Shown one piece after another: positions 7,200 to 13,761 of a stretch of DNA of 14,676 bases. Origin of the DNA: an uncultured Clostridia bacterium (GTDB taxonomy: Bacteria; Bacillota; Clostridia; Lachnospirales; Lachnospiraceae); NCBI GenBank assembly GCA_947178015.1, contig CAMWWW010000017.1, positions 1 to 14,676 on the forward strand, given 5' to 3'. Position 1 is the stretch's first letter; each line of letters begins with the position of its first letter. Position numbers and translations under genes: made by a program. The notes under the pieces are model-generated. The model was not told the origin of the DNA, searched no databases, and worked only from the letters and a program-made list of their open reading frames with translations.

Positions 7200-8204
7200 A
7201 TGGATCTTGAACACATACACGAGCTGCTTAGCACCAATGAATTTCATCAGGTCAGAACGAATCTTGAGGAAGTGACGCTATATCATAAAAGGGCGGAAGA
7301 TAGGACTTATCTGCTTGTTTTATGTGATTTTTCAGGTCGCAGAAAGCTTGATGTGGATCAGCTTCGCCATGTACTGTGGAGAATCAGTATGGATGAAAGG
7401 TTTGCGGTGAGAAGTGGCGCAATGCTTGCCCTTCTTGTAACAGAGGATGCGGCATATGGCAGAAGCTTGATTCAGGCAGGATTTCCAATCTGGATTTTGG
7501 ATTGTAGCTCAAATAATCTGCGGATCTATGAAGATCAGCCAGATGATTTTGCTGGGCTAAAAGGACAGCTTGAAAAGCTGTTGGGTGAAAAAGGGCGCTG
7601 GAAAACAAAAAGCTCTTCCCAGTTTACATTATGTAATTCTATCCTGATCGCTGTCAATGTGTTGCTGTTTCTGGCTATGAGTCTGCTTGACAAGGGTGAT
7701 TCGGGCAATCGGATGATACGCTGGGGAGCTATGTATACGCCGTATATGGAGCGTCCTCAAGAGCTGTACCGCCTAATTACAGCAATGTTTTTGCATTTTG
7801 ATGTCAGTCATCTGACAAGTAATATGGTGATATTGGTGGCGCTTGGTGATAATCTGGAGCGAGTGTTAGGGCGATGGCAGTATGTTTTTTTATATCTTTT
7901 AAGTGGTCTTGGCGCAGGGCTTGCATCTTGTGTATACAATGTGGTGATGGATAGGACGGTCGTATCCGCCGGTGCATCAGGAGCTGTTTTTGGTGTGATA
8001 GGAGGCTTATTTTTTCTGGTAATAAAAAACAAGGGCAGGCTGGAGGAGCTGACGGCGTCAAGACTTGCCCTGATGATTGTATACATCCTGTACAGCGGCT
8101 TTGTCACACCGGGAATAGACAATGCGGCTCATGTGGGAGGACTTTTGACGGGAATGGCAATCGCTTTTTTGTTATATTTGTCAGGAAAAACCAAGATTTC
8201 TTAG
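7200..8204 (+). CDS. Rhomboid family intramembrane serine protease
   Basis: This 334-residue protein has a ~140-residue soluble N-terminal domain and a six-helix rhomboid core. The core motifs are clear. His204 and Asn208 lie in LHFDVSHLTSN (the GlpG His150/Asn154 positions). The nucleophile Ser260 is in GASGAVFG, and the catalytic His311 is in NAAHVGGLLTG. It cleaves membrane helices within the bilayer; its substrate is unknown. Being the last gene of the Tad cluster (32 bases after the DUF6382-like gene), a Tad component or a signalling protein is a reasonable guess but only inference. The in-frame ATG at 7185 is followed by GGAGG at 7187-7191, which is the ribosome site for the ATG at 7200 (eight-base spacing), so I chose 7200. 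The N-terminal domain matches nothing I recognise. Confidence 0.9.
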   Translation: MDLEHIHELLSTNEFHQVRTNLEEVTLYHKRAEDRTYLLVLCDFSGRRKLDVDQLRHVLWRISMDERFAVRSGAMLALLVTEDAAYGRSLIQAGFPIWILDCSSNNLRIYEDQPDDFAGLKGQLEKLLGEKGRWKTKSSSQFTLCNSILIAVNVLLFLAMSLLDKGDSGNRMIRWGAMYTPYMERPQELYRLITAMFLHFDVSHLTSNMVILVALGDNLERVLGRWQYVFLYLLSGLGAGLASCVYNVVMDRTVVSAGASGAVFGVIGGLFFLVIKNKGRLEELTASRLALMIVYILYSGFVTPGIDNAAHVGGLLTGMAIAFLLYLSGKTKIS

Positions 8205-8259
8205 AGCGTGTCTGAAATAAGTTTTGGATAGATGCCAGAATGGCAGAATGAGAGGAAAT

Positions 8260-9252
8260 ATGAAAATAAATATTTATTATGCGGGCAGAGGTTTGATTGA
8301 CGATCCTACCATTTATGTCATGAATATATTAGAAGAGGTTTTTGATGAGCTGCATGTTAAGGTGGAGCGTTATCATCTGCATGAGCTGAAAAACAGCATT
8401 ACAACTTTGCCAAAGACACTTAAGGAGGCGGATGGCGTGATTCTTGCCAGCACAGTGGAGTGGCTAGGGTTAAATGGCTGGATGCAGGTATTTTTGGATG
8501 CGTGCTGGTTCTATGGGGATAAAAATAGGATTAGCAGCATCTATATGGTTCCGGTGGTGATGTCAACCACTTATGGGGAGCGGGAAGCACAGCTTTCTCT
8601 GATTAATGCGTGGGAGATGCTTGGCGGGAAAACCTGTCGAGGATTGTGTGCTTATGTGGAGGACCCAATTGCTTTTGAGATGAACGAGGGGTATAAGGTA
8701 ATTATCGAGAAGCAGGCGGAGGATCTGTATCGAAGTATTTCGCAGAAGATGAAGGTATTGCCAAGCAGCACCATTGCAATTAAGCAGAACATTCTGAGAG
8801 AGACGATGGATTTCACCCCACAGGAAAGCGAACAGCTCTCTAAGTATGCATCGGACGATATCTATGTCAAGAAACAGAAGGAAGATATTGAGGAGCTTGC
8901 CGGACTTTATAAAAATATATTGGAAAGTAAAAAAACGGAAGGAAGTGCGCCCTATATTGACAGCTTTACAAGGGCATTTCGCTCCGCTGTAAAGACAAAG
9001 GCAGTGTACGCCCTTGTTATAGAAGACAAGAAACGGACACTGCTTCTGGAATGTCAGAATGGCAGTCTTGACTGCCACTATGGAGAAGATGCTGGTCTGG
9101 CCGATGTCACAGCACGGCTTACGAGCCGGGTGCTGGAGGATATAATAAGTGGAAAGACCAGCTTTCAGGGAAGCTTTATGAAGGGAGATATGGCAGCAAA
9201 AGGAGATTTTGCATTAATTCGCATGTTGGACGAATTTTTCGCATTTTCCTGA
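8260..9252 (+). CDS. Flavodoxin-like NAD(P)H/FMN oxidoreductase fused to SCP2-like lipid-binding domain
   Basis: This 330-residue protein appears to be a two-domain fusion. Residues ~1-165 look like a flavodoxin-fold NAD(P)H-dependent FMN reductase: an initial strand MKINIYYAGRG, EADGVILASTVEW after the second helix, PVVMSTTYGEREA, and a long conserved helix. Residues ~225-330 look like a sterol carrier protein 2 domain, with the typical end LEDIISGKTSFQGSFMKGDM, then AAKGDFALIRMLDEFFAF. The linker is charged and helical. No signal peptide or membrane helix is seen, so it is cytoplasmic. The ATG at 8260 follows AGAGGAAAT; a TTG 36 bases upstream lacks a ribosome site. The gene sits 55 bases after the rhomboid gene with no terminator between, so it may be read from the Tad transcript. 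Its last 39 bases overlap the convergent kinase gene. Substrate unknown. Confidence 0.75.
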   Translation: MKINIYYAGRGLIDDPTIYVMNILEEVFDELHVKVERYHLHELKNSITTLPKTLKEADGVILASTVEWLGLNGWMQVFLDACWFYGDKNRISSIYMVPVVMSTTYGEREAQLSLINAWEMLGGKTCRGLCAYVEDPIAFEMNEGYKVIIEKQAEDLYRSISQKMKVLPSSTIAIKQNILRETMDFTPQESEQLSKYASDDIYVKKQKEDIEELAGLYKNILESKKTEGSAPYIDSFTRAFRSAVKTKAVYALVIEDKKRTLLLECQNGSLDCHYGEDAGLADVTARLTSRVLEDIISGKTSFQGSFMKGDMAAKGDFALIRMLDEFFAFS

Positions 9253-9996
9253 TAGTGTTCCCACGGATAAAAAAGGAAGATAGATCTCTATGCAGGTTCC
9301 TTCTGCGCCGGACCATGCAAGCTTCATATGCCCGCCATGTGCGAGAATAATGCCATGTGCAGTGCAAAGACCCAAGCCCGTGTGATGTTGCTTGTCCGTT
9401 GCAAATGGCTGCCAGAGCTTTTCCCGCATATCCTTAGAAAAGCCTTTTCCATTATCTGAGATAGAGATCTGAAAGAAGGAATTTTTGCAGGATAAGGTTA
9501 TTTCTATTTTTCCGTTCTCTTCTGGGAGTGCTTCATAGGAATTAATCAGAAGAAGCTCAAGAGCATGACAGAGTTTCGTAGAGTCGCCGTAATATTCGGG
9601 ACAGGATTCTTCTGTCTGAAGAATGACGGAAGAGGCAGGGGAATAGCGTTCATGAGGAAAAAAGTCGACAAGGTCCACAAGCAGCTCATTTAGCATAATG
9701 GGAGAACAGTGGATTGTGCTGCTGTGTTCATAGTCATATAGATCCTCCATCAAGTTGCGGATGTAAAACGCACCCTGCACACATTCTTTCCAGTGTTTAA
9801 AATCACGCACTTCTGGGTGATGTTTTTCGGTTATCTGGAAAGAGCTCATAAGTACGGTTAGGTCATTTCGGATGCTATGGGATAAATACGATAGGGCACA
9901 TTTTTGTTCCTGATCTAATTTATCTAATAGATACCGAAGCTTAGGGTTATCGGATTTTAGTTGTTCAAGTTGATTAAGTTCTTCTCTGGTAAACAT
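9214..9996 (-). CDS. Soluble sensor histidine kinase (orphan)
   Basis: This 260-residue protein has an N-terminal helix (~1-30), a dimerisation/phosphoacceptor helix with His40 in LSYLSHSIRNDLTVL, and a HATPase_c domain. N-box: LLLINSYEALPEE (Asn152). G1 box: ISDNGKGF (Asp181). F-box: WQPFATDK. G2 box: HTGLGLCTAHGIILAHGG. The last residues (~246-260) are encoded over the end of the convergent gene. There is no membrane segment and no recognisable sensor domain, so it is cytoplasmic and either senses through partners or is driven by another protein. No response regulator is present in the window, making it an orphan here. The ATG has GAGAGG eight bases upstream, and a good sigma-A-type promoter lies just before it. 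Confidence 0.87.
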   Translation of the reverse strand: MFTREELNQLEQLKSDNPKLRYLLDKLDQEQKCALSYLSHSIRNDLTVLMSSFQITEKHHPEVRDFKHWKECVQGAFYIRNLMEDLYDYEHSSTIHCSPIMLNELLVDLVDFFPHERYSPASSVILQTEESCPEYYGDSTKLCHALELLLINSYEALPEENGKIEITLSCKNSFFQISISDNGKGFSKDMREKLWQPFATDKQHHTGLGLCTAHGIILAHGGHMKLAWSGAEGTCIEIYLPFLSVGTLSGKCEKFVQHAN

Positions 9997-10045
9997 ATCT
10001 CATACCTCTCTTTAAACACATGTTTGGATTTGTTTGTTCGTCAAT

Positions 10046-10074
10046 AATATAACATGAATTTTGACAGATTTCAA
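10046..10074 (-). promoter_or_regulatory. Putative sigma-A promoter of the histidine kinase gene
   Basis: Read on the - strand there is TTGAAA (10074-10069), a 17-base spacer and TATATT (10051-10046). This is a close match to the sigma-A consensus at ideal spacing, about 50 bases upstream of the kinase start. Position and spacing make it convincing, though it is not experimentally defined. Confidence 0.55.
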
Positions 10075-10187
10075 CGGGTATCGTCAGACAAATTCCGACA
10101 AAAAAGGTGTTTATTTGAGAATAGAAGACGCTATTGTTCAGGTATTTTTAGAATTCGCATTAATTTACTACAAAAGGAGATAAAAAA

Positions 10188-10619
10188 ATGAAAGAAAATT
10201 GTATTTTTTGTAAAATTGCAAATGGAGAGATCCCATCAAAAACTTTGTATGAGGATGATATGTTCCGGGTGATTTTGGATATTAGCCCGGCGTCTAAGGG
10301 GCATGCACTGATACTGCCAAAGAAGCATTTTGCTAATATTTATGAGCTGGATCAAGATACCGCAGGTGAGGTTTTTGTGCTTGCAAAACGCATGGCGTCC
10401 GTGATGACTGATGCACTTGGCTGCGGAGGGTTTAATATCCTGCAGAATAATGGGGAGATAGCAGGACAAACCGTATTCCATTTTCATATCCATTTAATTC
10501 CAAGATATAAGGAAGATGGAGTTGGATTAAATATGGAAGGAAAAGGAGAGCCGGACTATAGTTTAGACGAAGTGCAAAAGAAAATAGTGGAAGGGCTAAA
10601 ATCAGCTTGTACCGTTTAA
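10188..10619 (+). CDS. HIT family hydrolase (Hint/PKCI-type)
   Basis: This 143-residue protein is a histidine-triad nucleotide-binding hydrolase. The triad is seen as HFHIH (His98, His100, His102) within QTVFHFHIHLIPRYKED. The N-terminal CIFCKI (Cys5, Cys8) is the Hint/HinT zinc-type pair. The middle has the usual SKGHALILPKKHFANI. Family members hydrolyse adenosine phosphoramidates and acyl- or aminoacyl-adenylates; the exact substrate here is unknown. Length is normal for the bacterial form. AAAAGGAGA is eight bases before the ATG. The gene is monocistronic: divergent from the kinase and followed 11 bases later by a strong terminator hairpin. Confidence 0.93.
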   Translation: MKENCIFCKIANGEIPSKTLYEDDMFRVILDISPASKGHALILPKKHFANIYELDQDTAGEVFVLAKRMASVMTDALGCGGFNILQNNGEIAGQTVFHFHIHLIPRYKEDGVGLNMEGKGEPDYSLDEVQKKIVEGLKSACTV

Positions 10620-10630
10620 AGATTGTAGAT

Positions 10631-10671
10631 CAGAGAGCAGCGCGAAAGATCATAAGCTGCTCTCTGTTTTT
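10631..10671 (+). terminator. Intrinsic terminator after the HIT gene
   Basis: A perfect 11-base-pair stem, CAGAGAGCAGC (10631-10641) and GCTGCTCTCTG (10656-10666), encloses a 14-base loop and is followed by TTTTT. The T-run is only on the + strand side, so it serves the HIT gene and would not act as a standard terminator for the converging murG. Confidence 0.9.
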
Positions 10672-10698
10672 ATGTGCAAAGATAGATAAAGAATCGTT

Positions 10699-11796
10699 TT
10701 ACTTGACTTTGCTTGCGTTGGCTTTCGCTTTGTTTTTGGTGAGTTCTTTAATCAGATCAATAATGATTTTTATCCCATCAGTCTGCGTGCTTTGTTCCAT
10801 AGCATGAATGTATTTTTCGCGGTTGATGGATACTTCTTTTATGGTGGAGAGCAGAGCTTTCCCAGTTAGGTTTTCCTCACGGATTACTTTGCTGAATCCT
10901 TGTTTTTCAAAAGAGGCAGCATTGAGGATCTGGTCGCCACGGCTGGTCGCCTGAGAGAGCGGGATCAGAATATTTGGTTTTCTGAGCGCCAATATCTCAC
11001 AGATGGCATTTGCTCCAGCTCTGGATATAATAAGATCAGAAGCTGCGAATATATCCTTCAGTTCATCCTCGACATATTCAAATTGTGCGTAGCCTTTTGT
11101 TGAGGTTAGAGCAGGATCGAGATTGCCTTCTCCGCACAGATGGATAACCTGATAGGCGGAGAGAAGCTTGGGCAAAATGGAGCGGATAGCCTGATTGATT
11201 GCCGCAGAGCCTTGACTTCCTCCGATAATGCAGATAATCGGTTTATAATTTGACAGTCCGGCAAATGAGAGACCAGCGCTTTTTTGTCCTTGCATCAATT
11301 CTTTTCGTATTGGCGATCCAGACAACACAGCCTTATTTTGTGGAAGCTGTGCAATTGTCTCTGGAAAGTTGCAGCAAACCCGATCTGCGCACGGAATAGA
11401 CAGTTTGTTTGCAAGCCCCGGCGTCATATCAGATTCGTGGATAATAATCGGGATATGAAAATGTTTTGCGGCGAAAACAACCGGTACAGATACAAATCCT
11501 CCCTTGGAGAATACGATATCTGGTTTAATTTTTTTGATTAGTTTTCTTGCTTCGTGACAACCCTTCAGAACGCGGAAAGGATCGGTGAAGTTTTTTATGT
11601 CCAGATAGCGGCGGAGCTTGCCGGAGGAGATGCCATAGTAGGGAATCCCCTGTTCTTCTATCAGTTTTCGCTCAATGCCGTTGTAGGAGCCAATATAAAA
11701 TATCTGGAAGCCTGCTCTTTTTAGTTCTGGCAGAAGTGCAAGGTTTGGCGTGACATGACCCGCCGTTCCTCCGCCAGTCAGCACAATTCGTTTCAT
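10699..11796 (-). CDS. murG: MurG-type UDP-GlcNAc:lipid I N-acetylglucosaminyltransferase (stand-alone)
   Basis: This 365-residue GT-B glycosyltransferase would add GlcNAc to lipid I to make lipid II on the cytoplasmic face of the membrane. Visible motifs are the N-terminal G-loop LTGGGTAGHVTPNLAL, SKGGFVSVPVVFAA, HESDMTPGLANKLS, the second G-loop IIGGSQGSAAINQAI, and SRAGANAICEILALRKPNILIP with DQILNA in the UDP-GlcNAc site. Length is usual for MurG. GGAGGG lies five bases before the ATG. Unlike the classical copy it does not sit in a division/cell-wall cluster; its neighbour is a TSCPD gene 27 bases upstream, probably the same transcript. It may be the only MurG, a second copy, or a related glycolipid synthase; the whole genome would decide this. 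The Lys-rich C-terminus is unremarkable. Confidence 0.88.
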   Translation of the reverse strand: MKRIVLTGGGTAGHVTPNLALLPELKRAGFQIFYIGSYNGIERKLIEEQGIPYYGISSGKLRRYLDIKNFTDPFRVLKGCHEARKLIKKIKPDIVFSKGGFVSVPVVFAAKHFHIPIIIHESDMTPGLANKLSIPCADRVCCNFPETIAQLPQNKAVLSGSPIRKELMQGQKSAGLSFAGLSNYKPIICIIGGSQGSAAINQAIRSILPKLLSAYQVIHLCGEGNLDPALTSTKGYAQFEYVEDELKDIFAASDLIISRAGANAICEILALRKPNILIPLSQATSRGDQILNAASFEKQGFSKVIREENLTGKALLSTIKEVSINREKYIHAMEQSTQTDGIKIIIDLIKELTKNKAKANASKVK

Positions 11797-11823
11797 AATT
11801 ACCCTCCATGTTGGAGCATTTTT

Positions 11824-12069
11824 TTATTCTTGATCCAGATAGGTTTTTAAGGCATGAGCGAGCTGGTCTGGGCAGGATGTGCCTTTTGTACCACATGGGA
11901 TGCCCTCCAGACGCTTGATTACGTCATGGATCTCCATACCCTCTACAAGCTGTGCCACTCCTTTGGTATTGCCAGCGCATCCGCCAACAAATTCAACAGA
12001 TTTTAAAATGTTGTTTTCTACCTCAAAGTTGATCTCTCTGGAACAAGTTCCTTTGGTCTTATAGTTCAT
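11824..12069 (-). CDS. TSCPD domain-containing protein (TIGR03905-like)
   Basis: This 81-residue protein matches the short stand-alone TSCPD proteins of Firmicutes. The sequence includes FVGGCAGNTKGVAQLVEGM, a GIPCGTKGTSCPDQLA segment with the eponymous T-S-C-P-D (64-68), and conserved Cys31, Cys59 and Cys66. The same fold forms the C-terminal domain of some class II ribonucleotide reductases, where the cysteines may bind metal; the role of the free-standing form is unknown. AAAGGAG lies eight bases before the ATG at 12069. A GTG nine bases further out lies within this ribosome site and is not the start. It is the first gene of the - strand operon leading into murG. Confidence 0.88.
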   Translation of the reverse strand: MNYKTKGTCSREINFEVENNILKSVEFVGGCAGNTKGVAQLVEGMEIHDVIKRLEGIPCGTKGTSCPDQLAHALKTYLDQE

Positions 12070-12166
12070 TATATTCACTCCTTTAAAAAATATAGTATGG
12101 ATTAAATAAAATTTATTCTATCATAAAATCAGTGGAGTGTCTATAGAAGAAATTGTTTGAAATAAT

Positions 12167-12196
12167 TTGTAACGAATATAGGAAAAGTATGATATA
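12167..12196 (+). promoter_or_regulatory. Possible promoter of the sigma factor operon
   Basis: TTGTAAC at 12167-12173 followed after about 17 bases by the AT-rich TGATATATA could be a weak sigma-A promoter. GTAAC also resembles the -35 element (TGAAAC/TGTAAC type) of ECF-dependent promoters, which would imply autoregulation. No matching CGTC-like -10 is obvious. It lies 27-50 bases ahead of the sigma factor start. Low certainty; either reading is inference. Confidence 0.3.
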
Positions 12197-12223
12197 TACA
12201 TAGATACATAAAGGAGGGTGTTC

Positions 12224-12706
12224 ATGGATGAGCTGTATAGAGATTATGCTAAGGTGGTGTATCGGTTTGTTTTTTCGTTGTGTGGGAATCAGCATATTGC
12301 GGAGGATTTGACGCAGGAGACTTTTCTTCAGGCATATAAGTCGATAGAAAGCTACAATGGAACTTGCAAAATGTCGGTTTGGCTTTGTCAGATTGCAAAG
12401 CATCTCTGGTATCAGTATTTGCAGAAAAATAGGCGGGAGGTTGTGACGGATATAGGGGATGAGCAGTATGCGTTGATGAGGAGTAGCGCAGAGGAAGAGG
12501 TGCTCTCTCATTATGGAATAAAAGAGATTTTAATGGGGATGCAGAGGATTCCTGCTCAAATGAGGGAGGTGATGTATCTGCGGATGACAGGGGATTTGTC
12601 TTATAAAGAGATAGGGGAGATTCTGGGACGCAGTGAAAATTGGGCAAGAGTTAATTTTTATCGAGGGAAGGAATTGTTGTGGAAGGAGCTGAGGAAGAAT
12701 GAGTGA
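12224..12706 (+). CDS. ECF-type RNA polymerase sigma factor (sigma-70 family)
   Basis: This 160-residue protein has only the two domains expected of an extracytoplasmic-function sigma factor. Region 2 spans ~5-70 (YRFVFSLCGNQHIAEDLTQE with the conserved D-L-T-Q-E-T-F, then CQIAKHLWYQYLQKNRR). Region 4 spans ~105-155 (RIPAQMREVMYLRM, SYKEIGEILGRSENWARVNF helix-turn-helix, RGKELLWKEL). The ATG at 12224 lies six bases after AAAGGAGG; a GTG at 12218 falls next to that site and is disfavoured. Its stop overlaps the start of the anti-sigma gene by eight bases, the usual arrangement for a regulator held inactive by its partner. Likely targets are itself and possibly the secreted protein gene at 13762, by proximity only. 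Confidence 0.92.
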   Translation: MDELYRDYAKVVYRFVFSLCGNQHIAEDLTQETFLQAYKSIESYNGTCKMSVWLCQIAKHLWYQYLQKNRREVVTDIGDEQYALMRSSAEEEVLSHYGIKEILMGMQRIPAQMREVMYLRMTGDLSYKEIGEILGRSENWARVNFYRGKELLWKELRKNE

Positions 12707-13514
12707 GATAGGTTGTGAAATTATTAAGGATCTGTTGCCGTCTTATGTGGATGGGATTTGTTCTGTGCAGACGGTAGGGCTGGTGGAGGAGCATCTCAAG
12801 AATTGTGCAGAATGTCGAGAGATGACAGAGCGGATGAGAGCGGGTGATATAGGGCATGAGTTGGGAGAGAATGTGGATGCTCTAGAATGTATTAATTATA
12901 TGAAGAAACTCAAGCGGCATATCTTGAATAAGAGCTTGTTTAGTTTTGGGATATTGTTTTTGGTGATTGTAATTGGGATGGTGACGGTGCTTTATAAGGG
13001 GGGAAGTGTGAGTGTGTATTGGTATTATGTTTCAGGACCGATTTTGGTGATGGCAGCGTATTTTTTGCTGGCGGATCATACGTCTGAGAGCAGGTCTGCA
13101 AGGTGGAAGCTTTGGATGTGGGGAATTGGAGGGGTTAGTATTATATATATGGGAATTTTGGAAAATTGGACGCTTCACATGATACGGACTGGGAATTATC
13201 CAAGGGGAATGGAGCAGGCTGAGCTTGGGCCGTTTGTTTATTTTCAGCTTGTGGTGATTGCGCTAATATGTGCGGTGATTTTTATAGCGGCGATTGGTTT
13301 CAGCATACGAACAGGGAATCGTTGTAGTTTTCTGCTGGTGCTGAGTTGTATGGGGGGAAGTGCAGCATTGACGCTTATTTCGCTGTTAAGGAGAATGGAG
13401 GAGCAGGAGAATTTTTTAGGGGTGAGAAATCGTGTGCTTGGAGTGATATGGTTGGAGGGAATAGTTTTTCTGCTTGTTTTTTGGATGCTTGATAGGAGAA
13501 AACAGAGGTTTTAG
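12699..13514 (+). CDS. Membrane anti-sigma factor with zf-HC2 domain
   Basis: This 271-residue protein begins with a cytoplasmic zinc-binding anti-sigma domain: Cys6 in IGCEIIKDLLPSYVDG and His32-x3-Cys36-x2-Cys39 in EEHLKNCAECRE. Such ZAS/zf-HC2 domains bind and inhibit the cognate ECF sigma factor encoded just upstream, with which it overlaps by eight bases. After a short linker there are about six membrane helices (~80-99, 107-126, 137-156, 179-202, 208-230, 246-264), so it is an integral membrane protein rather than the single-pass type. The membrane part has no recognised sensor domain; an extracytoplasmic or membrane signal presumably releases the sigma factor. AAGGAGC precedes the ATG. 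Assignment is strong from the motif plus context. Confidence 0.88.
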   Translation: MSEIGCEIIKDLLPSYVDGICSVQTVGLVEEHLKNCAECREMTERMRAGDIGHELGENVDALECINYMKKLKRHILNKSLFSFGILFLVIVIGMVTVLYKGGSVSVYWYYVSGPILVMAAYFLLADHTSESRSARWKLWMWGIGGVSIIYMGILENWTLHMIRTGNYPRGMEQAELGPFVYFQLVVIALICAVIFIAAIGFSIRTGNRCSFLLVLSCMGGSAALTLISLLRRMEEQENFLGVRNRVLGVIWLEGIVFLLVFWMLDRRKQRF

Positions 13515-13533
13515 TGGTTGGATAGTTTTGGTG

Positions 13534-13572
13534 AAAGGAACATTTTTTCCAGATGGAGAAATGTTCCTTTTT
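13534..13572 (+). terminator. Intrinsic terminator after the anti-sigma gene
   Basis: A perfect 12-base-pair stem, AAAGGAACATTT (13534-13545) and AAATGTTCCTTT (13559-13570), encloses a 13-base loop and is followed by more T (TTTTT at 13568-13572, and another T-run at 13576-13582). It begins 20 bases after the anti-sigma stop and would end the sigma/anti-sigma transcript. Confidence 0.75.
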
Positions 13573-13644
13573 GGATTTTTTTACAGAGTATGAGAGTAAA
13601 AAAGGTATGGTTGGATTATTTTTTGAATGGGTTGATATGGCTTG

Positions 13645-13678
13645 AGGATACATTTTTTGAAGGTCGAGAAATGTACCT
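13645..13678 (+). repeat. Second, imperfect copy of the terminator hairpin
   Basis: AGGATACATTT (13645-13655) pairs with AAATGTACCT (13669-13678) except for one bulged A. It shares ACATTTTTT and GAGAAATGT-CCTTT with the terminator at 13534, about 110 bases earlier. TGGTTGGAT also recurs before both (13515-13523 and 13608-13616). The spacer from 13515 to 13761 therefore looks like an eroded tandem duplication. No convincing gene is seen in this 247-base spacer. Confidence 0.55.
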
Positions 13679-13761
13679 TTACATGTGGAAAATCAGGGGA
13701 TAGACTAATATTACAATGGTAACATTTCCCATAAGATTTAAGAAAAGGAGGAGAGGATGTT

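Noticed and set aside
6683..7237. 184-codon open frame on the - strand, rich in Phe/Tyr
   Set aside because: It is antisense to the A-rich Asn/Lys/Glu/Arg linker; its Phe/Tyr bias is simply the complement of that tract, and it has no ribosome site.
8205..8259. Possible terminator or promoter between the rhomboid and flavodoxin/SCP2 genes
   Set aside because: No stable stem followed by T-run and no convincing -35/-10 pair.
8563..9078. 171-codon - strand frame within the flavodoxin/SCP2 gene
   Set aside because: Antisense shadow, with a composition that looks like a reading of the opposite strand, and no ribosome site.
10135..10163. Possible + strand promoter TTGTTC-17-CATTAA before the HIT gene
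   Set aside because: Both elements are weak matches; not listed as a feature.
12249..12647. 132-codon - strand frame antisense to the sigma factor gene
   Set aside because: Serine/proline-rich shadow of a clear ECF sigma factor, no start signals.
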